Of a stretch of 64,000 nt of DNA, positions 52,580 to 64,000 are shown in pieces. How positions within the stretch are numbered: the first letter of the stretch is position 1; each line of letters starts with the position of its first letter. Both the position numbers and the translations under genes were made by a program. The notes beneath the pieces were generated by a model that was given only the letters and a program-made list of their open reading frames with translations, made no database searches and was not told where the DNA came from. Source of the stretch: Lineus longissimus (lineage: Eukaryota > Nemertea > Pilidiophora > Heteronemertea > Lineidae); assembly GCF_910592395.1 (NCBI RefSeq), contig NC_088310.1:3293501-3357500 (forward strand), read 5' to 3'.

Positions 52580-52711
52580 ATTGGTTCAGAGATGGAATGT
52601 GTTATGAGCACGTGACACATTGCACCAAGCACGTGGCGTGTGACGTCATAAAACATGGCAGACATGACCGATCGTCTCATTTTCTTGCTGCCAGAACGAG
52701 TAGTACCATAG
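52580..52711 (+). promoter_or_regulatory. Promoter-like cluster before a short ATG ORF
   Basis: An inverted CCAAT (52580-52584), E-boxes CACGTG at 52609-52614 and 52630-52635, and a full CRE TGACGTCA at 52641-52648 lie within 70 bases, followed by an ATG at 52655 in good context opening an 18-codon ORF (stop at 52709-52711). The cluster resembles a housekeeping promoter. No downstream gene was identified. Confidence 0.4.
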
Positions 52712-54289
52712 ATAGGGTATGGGCTAACAGTGTCCTCCTTTCAAAGGTCAGCTGAGCCGAGTGTGGAATTATTCAGAACAGCAGTGGCGGATTTAGGGGT
52801 CCCGCATGAGTAATCCCTCTTTGATATTTTAGGGCACCTCTCCTCAAGAACCCTCCCCCTCATTTTCAGGATTGCACCTTCGGCTCTATCATGAGTTCTC
52901 ATTGGTGGGGCAGCGCCCCCCCCCCCCACCCCCGCTTCTTTCCCAAATTTCTGGATCCGCCACTGCTGCAGAGATGAGAAGTTTCAAAAGAACACATGTA
53001 TGTGCGATAAAGGAAGTTTCGATAGAGAAAAATAACTCACCACGTGGTGAATACGTCGTATCTTGTGATAAACCGGTTGGGCAGCATTGGGTGTGCTAGA
53101 CAGGACAACGTGTCTGGCGTCTGCAAGAAATGAAAATGAAAAGATAAGATAAGATTGTACATTGTATCAGACAATAGTCGCAAAATTTGGGGAGAAAAAG
53201 TTGTGGAGAAATTAGGCTGAACTCACCAATATTGAACCAGTGCTTCGACTTGGCGTCGACACAACTGAACGCTTGTGTTCCCAAAACCGGTGTGTCATAC
53301 CAGGAGCACAGCCAAATTCAACGGCTCGTATTGAGTAGGTTACGTCAGAGAGGTTACCAAACCACTCATCTATTCAAATTGTGATTTTCAATCAAATTCA
53401 TTGACACATACACGAAAATGCTCACGATTTAAAGCTGATTGGTCATATACTTAGGTCACGGTCGGATGAACAGGAGTCGAACAACAAGTGACATAACTTC
53501 GCGGAAGCTTTGGTGGTATTTTCAAACGAGTCTACGTGACGTAACATGATTGTTATCCCATTGTTTAGCCCGATAATCCCGCTAATTAGCATTCAGGGGC
53601 CTATGCCTGGAGAAGGCTCGCGCCATCGATCGATGCTTGCGCTATCTATCGATGCCCGCGCTAGTTACCGATCCGTAGAAAGCGCAGCGCTATCGCTCGA
53701 ACTGATAGTGCATAACACATATACATATAACACGCAAAAAATGGCCTCCACTCTTTGATCAAAATCACCCATTCATATAAAGTATTTTCTCTTTTCCATT
53801 CTACCACCTCACTAGATGACTCCATAATGATTTATTTAAAGAAATAAAATACCCGATTTAATCAGGGGAATCGGGCGTTTCCAGTGATATACGACACAAA
53901 TGGGTTGTCCTCATGCATTCATTTTGGAAACGCATTTTAAAATAGATGTTACGTCCTGTTAATGGGGCACGTCATCATCACGTACATTTGGAAAAAAAAC
54001 TCCCTAACGCGACTTTGGACATACAGGACAACGTCGGTGGAGACAGTTGTGACATTTCAATTTTCATTGCATAGAGATTTGACGGACTGATTTGGAAATT
54101 CATTCCAACCATGCAACTGTTTCAGAAATGAGAAAAAGCTCCTGGGTTTCATGACATACATTCAATTATTATTTCACCACAAACAGCTGCTTCTGTCAGC
54201 AGATATGAGACAGCTATTGGGGCGGGGACTATTTCTTTATGGGGCCTTATTGTTCAGCGTCTCCAAGGAATTCTATTTTTAGAGTTCAA

Positions 54290-54290
<1 letters not shown>
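52712..54290. other. Intergenic stretch, no gene supported
   Basis: Contains a poly-C run near 52914-52927 and a patch at 53595-53700 with repeated short words around atcgatc and gcgct. No exon with domain or splice support was found. Confidence 0.4.
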
Positions 54291-54321
<31 letters not shown>

Positions 54322-54450
54322 TTCCCCCCAATTTACTGACTAAAACCTGTCACTTTCAGAGAACGGGGGAGGGGGTTTGGGGGACTCATCCCCCAATGTA
54401 CTGGGTAAATATGTCAGAAGGACGGGGGTTTGGGGGGCTCCCCCATGTCA
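54291..54450. repeat. G29 homopolymer and G-rich short repeat
   Basis: Twenty-nine G in a row (54291-54319), followed by two related segments with cccccaatttactg and cccccaatgtactg flanked by further G runs of four to six. Strong G-quadruplex potential on the plus strand. The exact run length may be unreliable. Confidence 0.8.
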
Positions 54451-54499
54451 AACAGTTGTGTGAGTTCACCAGAGCTTGCTCTTTACATATTACACCTGG

Positions 54500-54615
54500 G
54501 TGGAGTAAGCTGAGGCAAAGACGTGACTCAGTCTCGTGCTTCAGTTTAGTGGGGTTTGAACCAGGGACCAGGCCTCATGACCGCTAGTCAGAGACTGCAC
54601 CACTCCACACCTCCT
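54500..54615 (-). repeat. tRNA-derived SINE head
   Basis: On the minus strand, an A-box-like TGGTGCAGTCTCTGACTAG is followed by the B box CTGGTTCAAACCCCAC (plus 54549-54564). The spacing is near that of a tRNA gene, but paired acceptor strands are not seen. A SINE head is more likely than a working tRNA. Confidence 0.55.
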
Positions 54616-54852
54616 GTAAAACACATAAATTTTCTTCCAGACATATCTTTTGAACACTTATTTGAATTGCATGGAGTTTGCTTTTGTGCAGATATTGTCA
54701 AATGACAAGAGAACAACACAACTGTGTGACCATTTGAAGACAAATGCACAAACGGTGAAGACGGAATTGAGACGTTCGTGCGTAACGACATCAACAACTC
54801 CTGGAAAACGTTGTAAACAAGGCCATGTGCTTTTTTCCGCCCACTCCATAAA

Positions 54853-57219
54853 ATGCATCCTTGTGCCGTTTTTGCAGCTCTGCTAGCGTTTTTGGTGGCT
54901 TTATTTGTTCCTATACTATACCCATATATCCGACTTCAACTTGAACGAGGTAAATATTTTGGCAAATGTCTGCTTGAAGCCATCAAATTCTGACATTTCT
55001 GACCTACTGTATATAGTGTATATAGTGTATATAATGTATAGTGTACAGTGTATAGTGTATAGTGATGATACATCATACAGTGTATCTGTATGGTGTATCA
55101 TCATGTATGCCCCAGCCATGATCTGATGGCCTGAAAACAAAGTTATCTTTATGTTATTCTCTGCTGTTCTTGCTCTTTCCCTTGTGTGTTGCCTTCCCGC
55201 ATACCTGCCTATAAAGTGAGAGAATCATAGTGCTGGGCCTGTAAGAGAGAAAGACCTAAAATATACCTGTCCAGAGAATAACTGAATTGCCTGAAGAGAC
55301 CAGCTACATCGCTGTAAACAACCTAACTTCCGCCATCGGCATCATCACCTGACGCAGCGCCACCTGTCGGATTACCTGCTAAGTAGCGCGACGCCAAGTG
55401 GCTAGTATTCATATACGCCCGAAATTACAACAATAGATTTCAGCTGGTGATCTTTTGCAGAATTCAAACCTCGAGATCTTGTGATTGGTGTGCTGTCCGC
55501 CCGAGGGAACTTTGAACAGAGACAGATGCTAAGAGAAACAATGATCAAACATGTGAAGAGTACAACCAAACTTAGCCACAGGTATGCATAACTGATGGAT
55601 ATGATAGAATGCATCAGGGCACGTCATTTGCAATGGTTATCCTTGTGAGCACCAGGAATGTGTATTGCAGGAAAGTAAAATGATAAAGACTTTAATTCAT
55701 ATCTGCACTACATGACTTGAAATCATCAGACAAATGAACGACTTTGTCACAGATAACTCGAGCAGCATTTATTGATGCAATTTTTGTTGTACTATGCTGT
55801 GATTTCTGACATGTTATTTCTTTTCAGCATCAGTATCAAGTTTGTAATTGGTGACCAAGCTTGCCCGTATCCAATAGAAGATAGAGTAGATGAGTATGCG
55901 TGCGAACATTGGCACGTTGGTCTGCAGGGTATGCTGTACTTATGTTATAAATAACAAGTTTCTTTAAAATTGATAATACCCAGTTGGGTGGTATAAGTGG
56001 GTGATGAACAACCCGCATCAGGTTTGTCAGAATATGATGTATATATCATACAATGGTGCAGACAACAGGTGGCAGGCATGACAGGAGAAAACTACTGCCA
56101 AGATCTTTCTCGCTGAAGACTTTTTGAAGATGTAAAAGAAACAGTTCAGTGTGTATCATGCTTCATTTGGAAGCTCCTCCTCATTTCAGTTAACCGGGAT
56201 GAAATATTCGCTCAGAATGTACAGTTAGAAGAAAAGGAAAATAATAGCCATTCTTACCAGTATAAAAACCACGTTCTTCTCAAGGTAGGCTTGTGGCTGC
56301 ATCTACCAGTGATTTCCTACATATAGTTGTTAGAAGTGTCCTGACGGATTTTCAAGGGTGATGCAAAAATTAAGAGTTTCATTGCAAAACACAATAAAGA
56401 TGTACCATTTTGAAAAAAATGTCTTCATGAGTAGGAATTTTTTTGAAAATGCATTGGAAATTTATTGATCTTAAATGTTTCTACTGATGTCTGATGGCAC
56501 AAAATTTGGAAAACAAGCAATTTTTTAAAGACTGGCAGTGCCAGATCATGTAATCTTTTATTTCAACCCTTTTCGTTGTTCATTTAAATAAGGTTCATCA
56601 TCCTATCATCTTGACCAGACTGGGTATCCTGGAGGAGTTGCTTGTTAATCCTTCAGATCTGACTGTACAGCTTTGGGATACCACACAAGAGGTAGGAGAG
56701 TTATATACACAAGTTTCTAATTCAACCAGTTTAGCCTAGATGTCATAAGAGCCACAAATGTGGAGTTGTGTTCTCATAAGGGTACTGAGCAACTGCAGAG
56801 TGATTGCTGATTACAATGCAAATAGGAAGAAGATAGTTTTTGGGCTTGACCAAGAAATGTCCATGTCCAAAGACCTTTTTCAAGGGCCTTCTGTCACTAA
56901 AAGGCAAATGTAAAGCGTTTTGAGCGGACAAATTTATGTCTTTGAGCAAGACACCTAACCCAGCATTGCTTCTCTCGCCCAGGAGTATAAATGGATACTT
57001 GCGTGGCTCCTAGTTTCTTAAAGCTACGGCCGGAAACCATGACAAGCTCTGCTTTGATGGGCTAATGGGCTGTTCTTGCAATAGCCCAGCATATCTTTGA
57101 AAACTTTTCATTACTTTCAGGTTGAAATCGTAAGCAGTAAATTTCTCTCTGGTCTTGGTCAAGGAGAGAGTCAAGGTGGCTATAGGTACCGACCTGTGGA
57201 ATCATATGTTCTACCAAAG
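54853..57219 (+). CDS. B3GALNT2: Beta-1,3-N-acetylgalactosaminyltransferase 2, N-terminal part (3' end outside window)
   Basis: Six exons: 54853-54949, 55461-55581, 55828-55928, 56190-56284, 56593-56691, 57121-57219, giving 204 residues in phase; the gene continues past the window. A type II membrane anchor (about residues 5-24) is followed by the conserved DLVIGVLSARGNFEQRQMLR, then KFVIGDQACPYPIEDRVDEY, both close to human B3GALNT2, and by a less conserved segment ending in YRYRPVESYVLPK. The glycosyltransferase 31 catalytic part with its DxD motif is not in the window. In vertebrates the ER enzyme adds GalNAc beta-1,3 to GlcNAc in the phosphorylated O-mannosyl trisaccharide of alpha-dystroglycan. 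The next exon, expected to encode the segment before the catalytic core, was not found before 64000. Confidence 0.87.
55010..55106. repeat. tgtata simple repeat with adjacent palindrome
   Basis: A run of tgtatagtg-type units (55010-55062) is followed by an almost perfect hairpin: tgatgatacatcatacag pairs with ctgtatggtgtatcatca across a 5-base loop, one mismatch in 18. It lies in B3GALNT2 intron 1. Confidence 0.75.
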
Positions 57220-59674
57220 GTAAGAACGCTTCTAAGTCTTTTATTTCCAGAAGGTCAGCTGAACTAGATAGTTGATAAAAGCAGTGCAATATAGGCTATG
57301 CATTATAGCTTTTTTTAGTAGGACACTTAATTTGGAAGCATCTAACCTGGAAAAACCAAGCTCTGACGAAATTGGTCCAGTAGTTTTTACACAGGGCCTC
57401 AAAAAGAGTTGAAAATTCTCTTGATACCACATTGCAAACATGTATCTTCAAGTCACTGGCTCACAAGAAAACTTTGTTATCAATCTACCCATAGATAACA
57501 TACATGTATTGCAATCCTCTAGGGATATGCGCCCATATGTTTTGAATTCCAATTGCACACAAATATTGATGCTTTTACAGTCTGTCTCGAGAGTATTTTT
57601 TGCAGAAACATCATTAGTGGTTTTATTTGCACTTTCAATACTTCCTTGAAATGTCGCAATCTTTGGAAGTCAATAGAAGTTGTGTCTGGGAGCGACTAGT
57701 ATATTTTTTTCATGTATTCACGAAATATCCATTAATGTATCTGTTTTGTAGTTTTACTTTCAGATTGTTTTGCTGGTTTGCTGTGTGGAAAGGAAAGGTG
57801 TTTACAAAGGGAAGGATCTTCATGAAAATATGATAGTTTTTTGGTTTGTTCGTGAACGATGACAGGGTGGTTTGTCTGGATGATAGTTTGCATGAAATTT
57901 TTGTTTTTTTAACAAGGATGAGAAGGTTTGTCTGAACAATTGGCGAGATGTTTTTGTATTAATGTATCTGTGGTTGCTTTAGTGAGTGTATGTGTTGTAT
58001 GAAATTCTGAATATTCTCCTAAGAAATGTTCTGTAATGCTGACATACCCTAGTAAATCATGTACCCTGTAACATCAATCTGATGAATGACCGAGTTGCTT
58101 CAAGTCATAAATGACAGACTATCAGTCCACATTTCATGTTTGCCTAATGGTACTGTCTCCTGTGTTTTATACATCATGTCCAGGATAGCTGCCCAGACTG
58201 ACAAGACAGCAGTAGTGTCTGCCTGATCATTGCCCATAATAAATCATATACCCTGTAATGTCAGTCTGGTGCATGACCAGTGTGCTTTAAGTCACAGATG
58301 ACTGGGAATCAATCGTCCTATCTGTTTGCCCCAGTGATATTGTCTCCTGTCCCCTAATTTATCACATATTCCAACATAGCTACATTTACTCTTAGGCCTG
58401 GCTGTATCAATACACCTTCATGCAAATAGAGAAGTGTCGATCTATTGCATGATTGGTTAGTTCAGGTCACAGATGACTTCCAATCATCCTAGCATGTTTG
58501 GCGCCGGGGTGTCATCTCCTCATTTATCATTAGGAATCTGGAATGACAGACATAGACCCAGATTTATTATTTTCAGGTCCTTGCTGGGATGAACACATGG
58601 GCAATATCCTCTCATCTCATTTGTTTATGTAAGTCGGTCACTCCCCATTGCCCAACAGTTAATAATGTTTAATTACATGAGAGTATTGTGTGATGTTGGG
58701 TGTGAACTGGGGGTATATGTACCTTATCTTAGATGCTCAGGTACACAATCTGGAGGTCTTTCCTAATCCATGCAATCAAAAACTGAAGCAAGTCTTACTG
58801 ACTGATATGCTGTCTACAGGAATCTAAATACTAGTACCACGGGAGGGCAAATGTCATTGACCTTGCACTTGTACCATTGTTAAAGATTCCAGTCTGAATG
58901 GCTGTCTTGGTACAGGGAGGTAACAGTTATGGAAATGAGAATATTTTTACAATTAACATAATATGTCTTTGATGATCTGCGAAGTCTTCCGTGATATTCT
59001 GTGTAGTTGCTTTCTCGTTAATGATTTGGTATCCCAGGTGGCCATGGTGTCGAGACCAGGTGAAGTCAATTACTTCCTTTGATAGGGAATTGATCCCCTG
59101 TCACAATAGTCGGGGATGGATCTGCTGGATCTTGTCTTGGGTCAGGTCACTGGCCGGGATAAGTGGAGGGATCTGCTCATGGGACGTCCATTGGATTTTT
59201 GCATAATTCTTTTCCCAATATTGGCTTGTTACTTAAACCAACTTAAGGTTTTTCCGTTGTAAGGAACAAAACGGCCAGAGTTGTGGCGAACCAAGTTATA
59301 ATATAACTTATAACTTTATCACAACAGTGACTGGATCTCCTTCTAGTTATCCACACGGTAATTGGGAGAAGCCAGGTGGGGAGAAGCAGGACTGTCTGCT
59401 CAAGGGACGTCTGTCAGTTTAATCGGTAATTGCTCCGAGATATTGGCTTGTTATTGTAATAACCCTTTCACCAGCTTTGCAGTTCGTTATGGAAAGAAAA
59501 CATCCATAGTTGTAGGGGCACAGAAATGATTGCAAATAAAAATATCAGGGTGATCCATATGAACTGTTGTATAGAAGGGAGTTGAGGAACTTGGATATTA
59601 TACTAATAAACTGGTCAAGGATGATTCAGATGAAGTAGTGCATCAAATGGAGCAGGAAAAGAAGGGTATCATAC
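57220..59674. repeat. B3GALNT2 intron with degenerate tandem duplications
   Basis: No exon is supported. Three diverged units with ataccctgtaa, gtcacagatgac and gtctcctgt forms lie at about 58050-58190, 58235-58385 and 58420-58530. A second pair, about 59100-59290 and 59330-59530, shares gctcaagggacgtc-type and atattggcttgttat words. Confidence 0.55.
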
Positions 59675-61250
59675 TAATGAACTGGTGCTGGGTGATCTTT
59701 GTGAACTGGTGCAAGATGATCCGCATGAACTGGTGCTGGATGATCTATGTGAACTGGTGCAAGATGATCCGCATAAACTGGTGCTGGATGATCTATGTGA
59801 ACTGGTGCAAGATGATCCGCATGAACTGGTGCTGGATGATCTATGTGAACTGGTGCAAGATGATCCGCATGAACTGGTGCTGGATGATCTATGTGAACTG
59901 GTGCTGGATGATCCACATGAACTGGTGCTGGATGATCTATGTGAACTGGTGCAAGATGATCCGCATGAACTGGTGCTGGATGATCCGCATGAACTGGTGC
60001 TGGATGATCCGTGTGAACTGGTGCTGGATGATCCGCATGAACTGGTGCTGGATGATCCGCATGAACTGGTGCTGGATGATCCGCATGAACTGGTGCAAGA
60101 TGATCTATGTGAACTGGTGCAAGATGATCCGCATGAACTGGTGCTGGATGATCTATGTGAACTGGTGCAAGATGATCTATGTGAACTGGTGCTGGATGAT
60201 CCACATGAACTGGTGCTGGATGATCTATGTGAACTGGTGCAAGATGATCCGCATGAACTGGTGCTGGATGATCCGCATGAACTGGTGCTGGATGATCCGT
60301 GTGAACTGGTGCTGGATGATCCGCATGAACTGGTGCTGGATGATCCGCATGAACTGGTGCTGGATGATCCGCATGAACTGGTGCTGGATGATCTATGTGA
60401 ACTGGTGCTGGATGATCCGCATGAACTGGTGCAAGATGATCTATGTGAACTGGTGCAAGATGATCCGCATGAACTGGTGCTGGATGATCTATGTGAACTG
60501 GTGCAAGATGATCCGCATGAACTGGTGCTGGATGATCTATGTGAACTGGTGCAAGATGATCCGCATGAACTGGTGCTGGATGATCTATGTGAACTGGTGC
60601 AAGATGATCTATGTGAACTGGTGCAAGATGATCCGCATGAACTGGTGCTGGATGATCTATGTGAACTGGTGCAAGATGATCCGCATGAACTGGTGCAAGA
60701 TGATCTATGTGAACTGGTGCAAGATGATCTATGTGAACTGGTGCAAGATGATCTATGTGAACTGGTGCAAGATGATCTATGTGAACTGGTGCAAGATGAT
60801 CTATGTGAACTGGTGCAAGATGATCTATGTGAACTGGTGCAAGATGATCCGCATGAACTGGTGCTGGATGATCTATGTGAACTGGTGCAAGATGATCCGC
60901 ATGAACTGGTGCTGGATGATCTATGTGAACTGGTGCAAGATGATCCGCATGAACTGGTGCTGGATGATCTATGTGAGCTGGTGCTGGATGATCCGTATGA
61001 ACTGGTGCTGGATGATCTATGTGAACTGGTGCAAGATGATCCGCATGAACTGGTGCAAGATGATCTATGTGAACTGGTGCAAGATGATCTATGTGAACTG
61101 GTGCAAGATGATCCGCATGAACTGGTGCTGGATGATCTATGTGAGCTGGTGCTGGATGATCCGTATGAACTGGTGCTGGATGATCTATGTGAACTGCTGC
61201 TGGATGATCCGCATGAACTGGTGCTGGATGATCCGCGTGAACTGGTGCAT
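59675..61250. repeat. 24-bp minisatellite, about 66 copies
   Basis: Tandem 24-bp units of the form gaactggtgctggatgatcc plus gcat. Two variable sites alternate: ctg or caa in the middle, and ccgcat, ctatgt, ccgtgt, ccacat or ccgtat at the end. There are no length changes, so several frames on both strands stay open for over 500 codons. None has a start context, a splice acceptor, or a frame that reaches the donor-like site at 61300. It is best read as an intronic minisatellite. Confidence 0.95.
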
Positions 61251-63130
61251 TGATTGATTACAGCTCTGGTCACAGATGTGCAGCAGACTTTCCTATTCAG
61301 GTAAGTTAAACGTTTAACTTGGAATTAATTGTCTGAAATCAACTATGATAGGTTATCATCCAACTTCACACTTTTACTCTGGTCTGTCATGAAACCTTAC
61401 AGTTGAACTGTAGATAACCAGGGGTCTCTCGCCTGCTAGCCTACAGGCTAGCAGTCGAGTCCAAGCCTCGCTTTCTACATACTGTGTTAAAACCATTAGG
61501 CCTCTTTATAGCCCCCATGCCAGAAGTGCCCTACATGTAGGTTTTAAAGTGAGCTCCCTCATCCTCTTACTGTGTGATGATAAACACGGTGAACTGCTAA
61601 CATGCGAAATATCATGTTCTTGACATCTTTCTTTAAGCAGTCCGAACTATATCTTGACAGATTTCATCTTTTTGTTCTTGAAATGAAGTTGAATTATAAT
61701 ATTCTTAACAACATTCTCTCCCTATTAACTGGTATAAAAGCCAACAATTCGTAAACTGTTTGTTTACAAATTAGATCAACGTCGACCCCTGTCATGGAAT
61801 TGGAACCATTTCCAATGTCATCTGATCTTTGCTGACTGTCATTGTTTCAGTGCCTTTGGTTACACAGCAAGCTCCCTCGATTGTCGCCAGCCCTTGTGAT
61901 CCCCTCCTAATGGAACAGTCCTTACTCCACTAGCGTCTCTAAGTGCTGTCATAAGGAAGGAGGATTAAATCGTTGATGGTTCATTGCCATAGCAGTTGGT
62001 AAGTACACTATAGCAATTTTCTTTGTGTTTTGTTCGGTTTTGTTTGATTCTCGGATCTAATATTTCTTAGCAATTTATCTGTAGTTCTTTTGTGTTCAAG
62101 ATTCGTTATTGACATCATTTTTATTTGTGTTCCCTTACTTATTCCCCAAAACTATGTTTGTGTCATTAAATTAAGGTGTAGCTCCAGTGTGACACATATT
62201 CAACTCAAATTTAGTTAAAACACTGACCTATACCTGGTCCTTACACATGTAGGCTGTGGGCCACATCCAAATAGCTGTCTTCTGAAAAAATTTGGGAAGG
62301 GGGGTAAGAGTGAAAAGGTTTTATCATGATGAGTTAGGTCGCATCATCGCATAATAAAAAGTTCCCTCAAAAATAGTTGCCAGTTAAGCAGATATTCTGA
62401 CTTAATCATGTGAATATCCCATACAAACTGCATTTTAATTCACCTTCTGGCTCCTAGGTGGCCACAAGCTGATCATTCAGTGCTGCCACCTAGGATACAA
62501 TTCATCAACTAAAGTTTTTTCAATAAGCTCAGTTGATGGGATTCTCTGGTTACTAATGTCAATATATCTGGTTAAGCAGCAACTAGTTTTGCAGGAACTT
62601 TTATTATTTGAAGTAAGCACCTTTCTTATCATGAAATTAGCATTTTTACTCTGCCCCCGACATGTTGTCACATGAAACTAAGCCCCTCTTGGATTTGGTC
62701 CAGGGCCTAGGAGCTTTTGTCACCATAGTGAGAAATGTTTTCTCATGTTTCGCCTTGTATGAGACTGTAAGTGTCTGCGATCTTCGAAGGCTTGTCTTGG
62801 TCGTTCAAAGGCTTAGTCAGTGTTATGGATTTTGACATTTTATCATTAAATTTAGTTAAGTCATAGTGGGTTACAATCCTACCCTCTCCAAGATTTCATT
62901 CCTTGTGCAGAGTTTCTTTGAGGAGTTCTGGTAAGAGCAGCGACTTGTCGCCATGGCGAGCAATGTTTTCTCGTGTTTAGCTTTGTATGAAACAAAGGTT
63001 GTCACAGATCTAGGGAGGTTTATCGTAGCGGTTGTCATTTATAGCACCGAGCCGGAAGGAACTATTTCGAATACCTCGAGAATCACAGAATGAGGATGGG
63101 TGTTTTGTGTTCCAGGTTTACTGGGAGATG
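61251..63130. repeat. B3GALNT2 intron continuation with a ~235-bp degenerate duplication
   Basis: A strong donor-like site cag|gtaagtt occurs at 61300 but no exon ends there in frame. Two related segments, at about 62709 and 62944, share gagaaatgttttctcatgtt-type sequence and a gccttgtatgaga-type word. Nothing else is supported. Confidence 0.5.
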
Positions 63131-63480
63131 ATTATGGAACTTTGGCTGTGGCGCAGTGGAAGCATCAGCACATGTTCCCTCTTGGTTCCCGCATTCGATT
63201 CCCAGTAGATCCCGTTTCTGTTTACACAAGGGAAATTAAGACCGCATACGGATTCCATCAAATCTCATTGCTTCTTTTCATGAGTGAATACGGCCCGCAT
63301 ATTCTGGGGAAGAGATTGCACATGGTCAACGCAAGAACTTTCTGCTGATATTGTCGGTCCTGAAAAGATGAACTTGGCAACAGGTCAACGAACAAGATGG
63401 CACTTCCTGATTGATCGGCTGACGTCTGGCTTTGATATGTTAGCTAATTCCGATCCTATATTGGTTGTCATTTCGTGATG
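63131..63480 (+). repeat. tRNA-derived SINE
   Basis: An A box tggcgcagtgga (63149-63160) and B box gcattcgattccc (63191-63203) are about 42 bases apart, the normal tRNA spacing. They are followed by about 270 bases of unrelated body. The 3' boundary is a guess. An ORF across it has no recognisable product. Confidence 0.6.
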
Positions 63481-64000
63481 TTCAATTTTTTTTAGACGCG
63501 CGTCTGTCTATACCTCGGGTCGGATTGATCGCTACCATCTAGTTGGGGTCTTAGAGATACTTTTTTAGCTTCTTGTTACTTCTGTCTTTTGTCATCAGTG
63601 TCGATAAACCCTGTAGTGTAAGTTATCAAAAATGTTTCAAAGAATATTAACGTATATATAGTTTGCCTGTGTTGATAATTTTGCAGCCTCCTTCGAAAAC
63701 GTTTTCATTTACGTGCACAAATTAAACATTATTCAATTAGAGATCATTCGACTCCTAAGTCTCCCGCGGCCATTTCAATCAATTTGTCATCCAGTCACAT
63801 CGAAGAGTATTGTCCTCCGCCCCCTGCAAGATTCATTTCCCAGCGGACAAATATATTGAAATGAGTACAAGTCCAGACTTTGAAATTCAAGGCGGTTAAT
63901 CAAATTGTCGGCAATTGAAAGGTCGGAGGAGTTAACTTGTGGCAGACCATTGCGGTGGATGTAACTTCTTACTTAGTAATCTTTGTGTTGGATGGGGTGT
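63481..64000. other. End of window, B3GALNT2 intron or beyond
   Basis: AT-rich, no supported exon, repeat or RNA gene. The remaining B3GALNT2 exons are presumed to lie further on. Confidence 0.35.

Noticed and set aside
59638-61273. Open frames of over 500 codons on both strands as repetitive protein genes
   Set aside because: They follow from a stop-free 24-bp unit that is a multiple of three; three frames stay open at once, none has splice or start support, and the array sits in an intron.
61261-61300. Exon ending at the strong donor-like site at 61300
   Set aside because: Every frame leading from the minisatellite meets a stop before the donor, and no acceptor-bounded exon fits B3GALNT2.
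63100-63348. Candidate next exon of B3GALNT2 after the acceptor at about 63115
   Set aside because: The product does not resemble the expected segment and the stretch contains tRNA A and B boxes typical of a SINE.

Overview
This window is animal nuclear DNA: multi-exon genes with GT-AG introns, about one gene per 5-9 kb, tandem satellites, MITE-like elements and tRNA-derived repeats. The gene set (FSIP1, WDR27, TMED10, MRPL33, stanniocalcin-like, SLC35F6, B3GALNT2), compact introns and many acatgtac-type words suggest a marine invertebrate, most likely a lophotrochozoan such as a mollusc or brachiopod. That placement is inference. No prokaryotic, viral or organellar genes were seen.

Layout. 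263-5185 (+): 3' part of an FSIP1 orthologue, tail-to-tail with WDR27 (6377-14006, -). A 2 kb divergent upstream region follows. 15966-24927 (+): a 1740-residue chromatin-type protein in 17 coding exons with the order acidic region, PHD, MBD, second PHD-like finger, F-box, leucine-rich repeats, acidic tail. 26240-29275: a ~160-bp hairpin-containing satellite interrupted by a MITE. 31953-34253 (-): TMED10, with a selenocysteine tRNA gene (32943-33029, +) in one intron. 35842-36521 (+): mitochondrial ribosomal protein L33. 37733-39248 (+): a stanniocalcin-like secreted protein. 40744-44801 (+): SLC35F6. 45480-52650: repeats, a 48-bp minisatellite, two inverted-repeat elements with tRNA-like cores, and two unassigned convergent ORFs. 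54853-57219 (+): first six exons of B3GALNT2. Its next intron runs to the window end and holds a 1.6 kb 24-bp minisatellite, degenerate duplications and a tRNA-derived SINE.

For each complete multi-exon gene I joined exons by splice sites and checked that codon phase is kept at every junction and that the total is a multiple of three. This holds for FSIP1 (756 codons in the window), WDR27 (921), the MBD/F-box gene (1741), TMED10 (209), MRPL33 (69), stanniocalcin-like (191) and SLC35F6 (414), and for the 204 codons of B3GALNT2 seen here.

The genes are not an operon and mostly have unrelated roles: sperm fibrous sheath/cilia, WD scaffold, chromatin and ubiquitin, ER-Golgi cargo transport, mitoribosome, secreted hormone-like protein, lysosomal membrane protein, ER glycosylation. 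The outstanding item is the PHD-MBD-PHD-F-box-LRR protein. Its parts suggest an SCF-type ubiquitin ligase receptor that reads histone marks and methylated CpG, analogous to KDM2/FBXL19 but with an MBD in place of the CXXC finger. I know of no vertebrate protein with this architecture.
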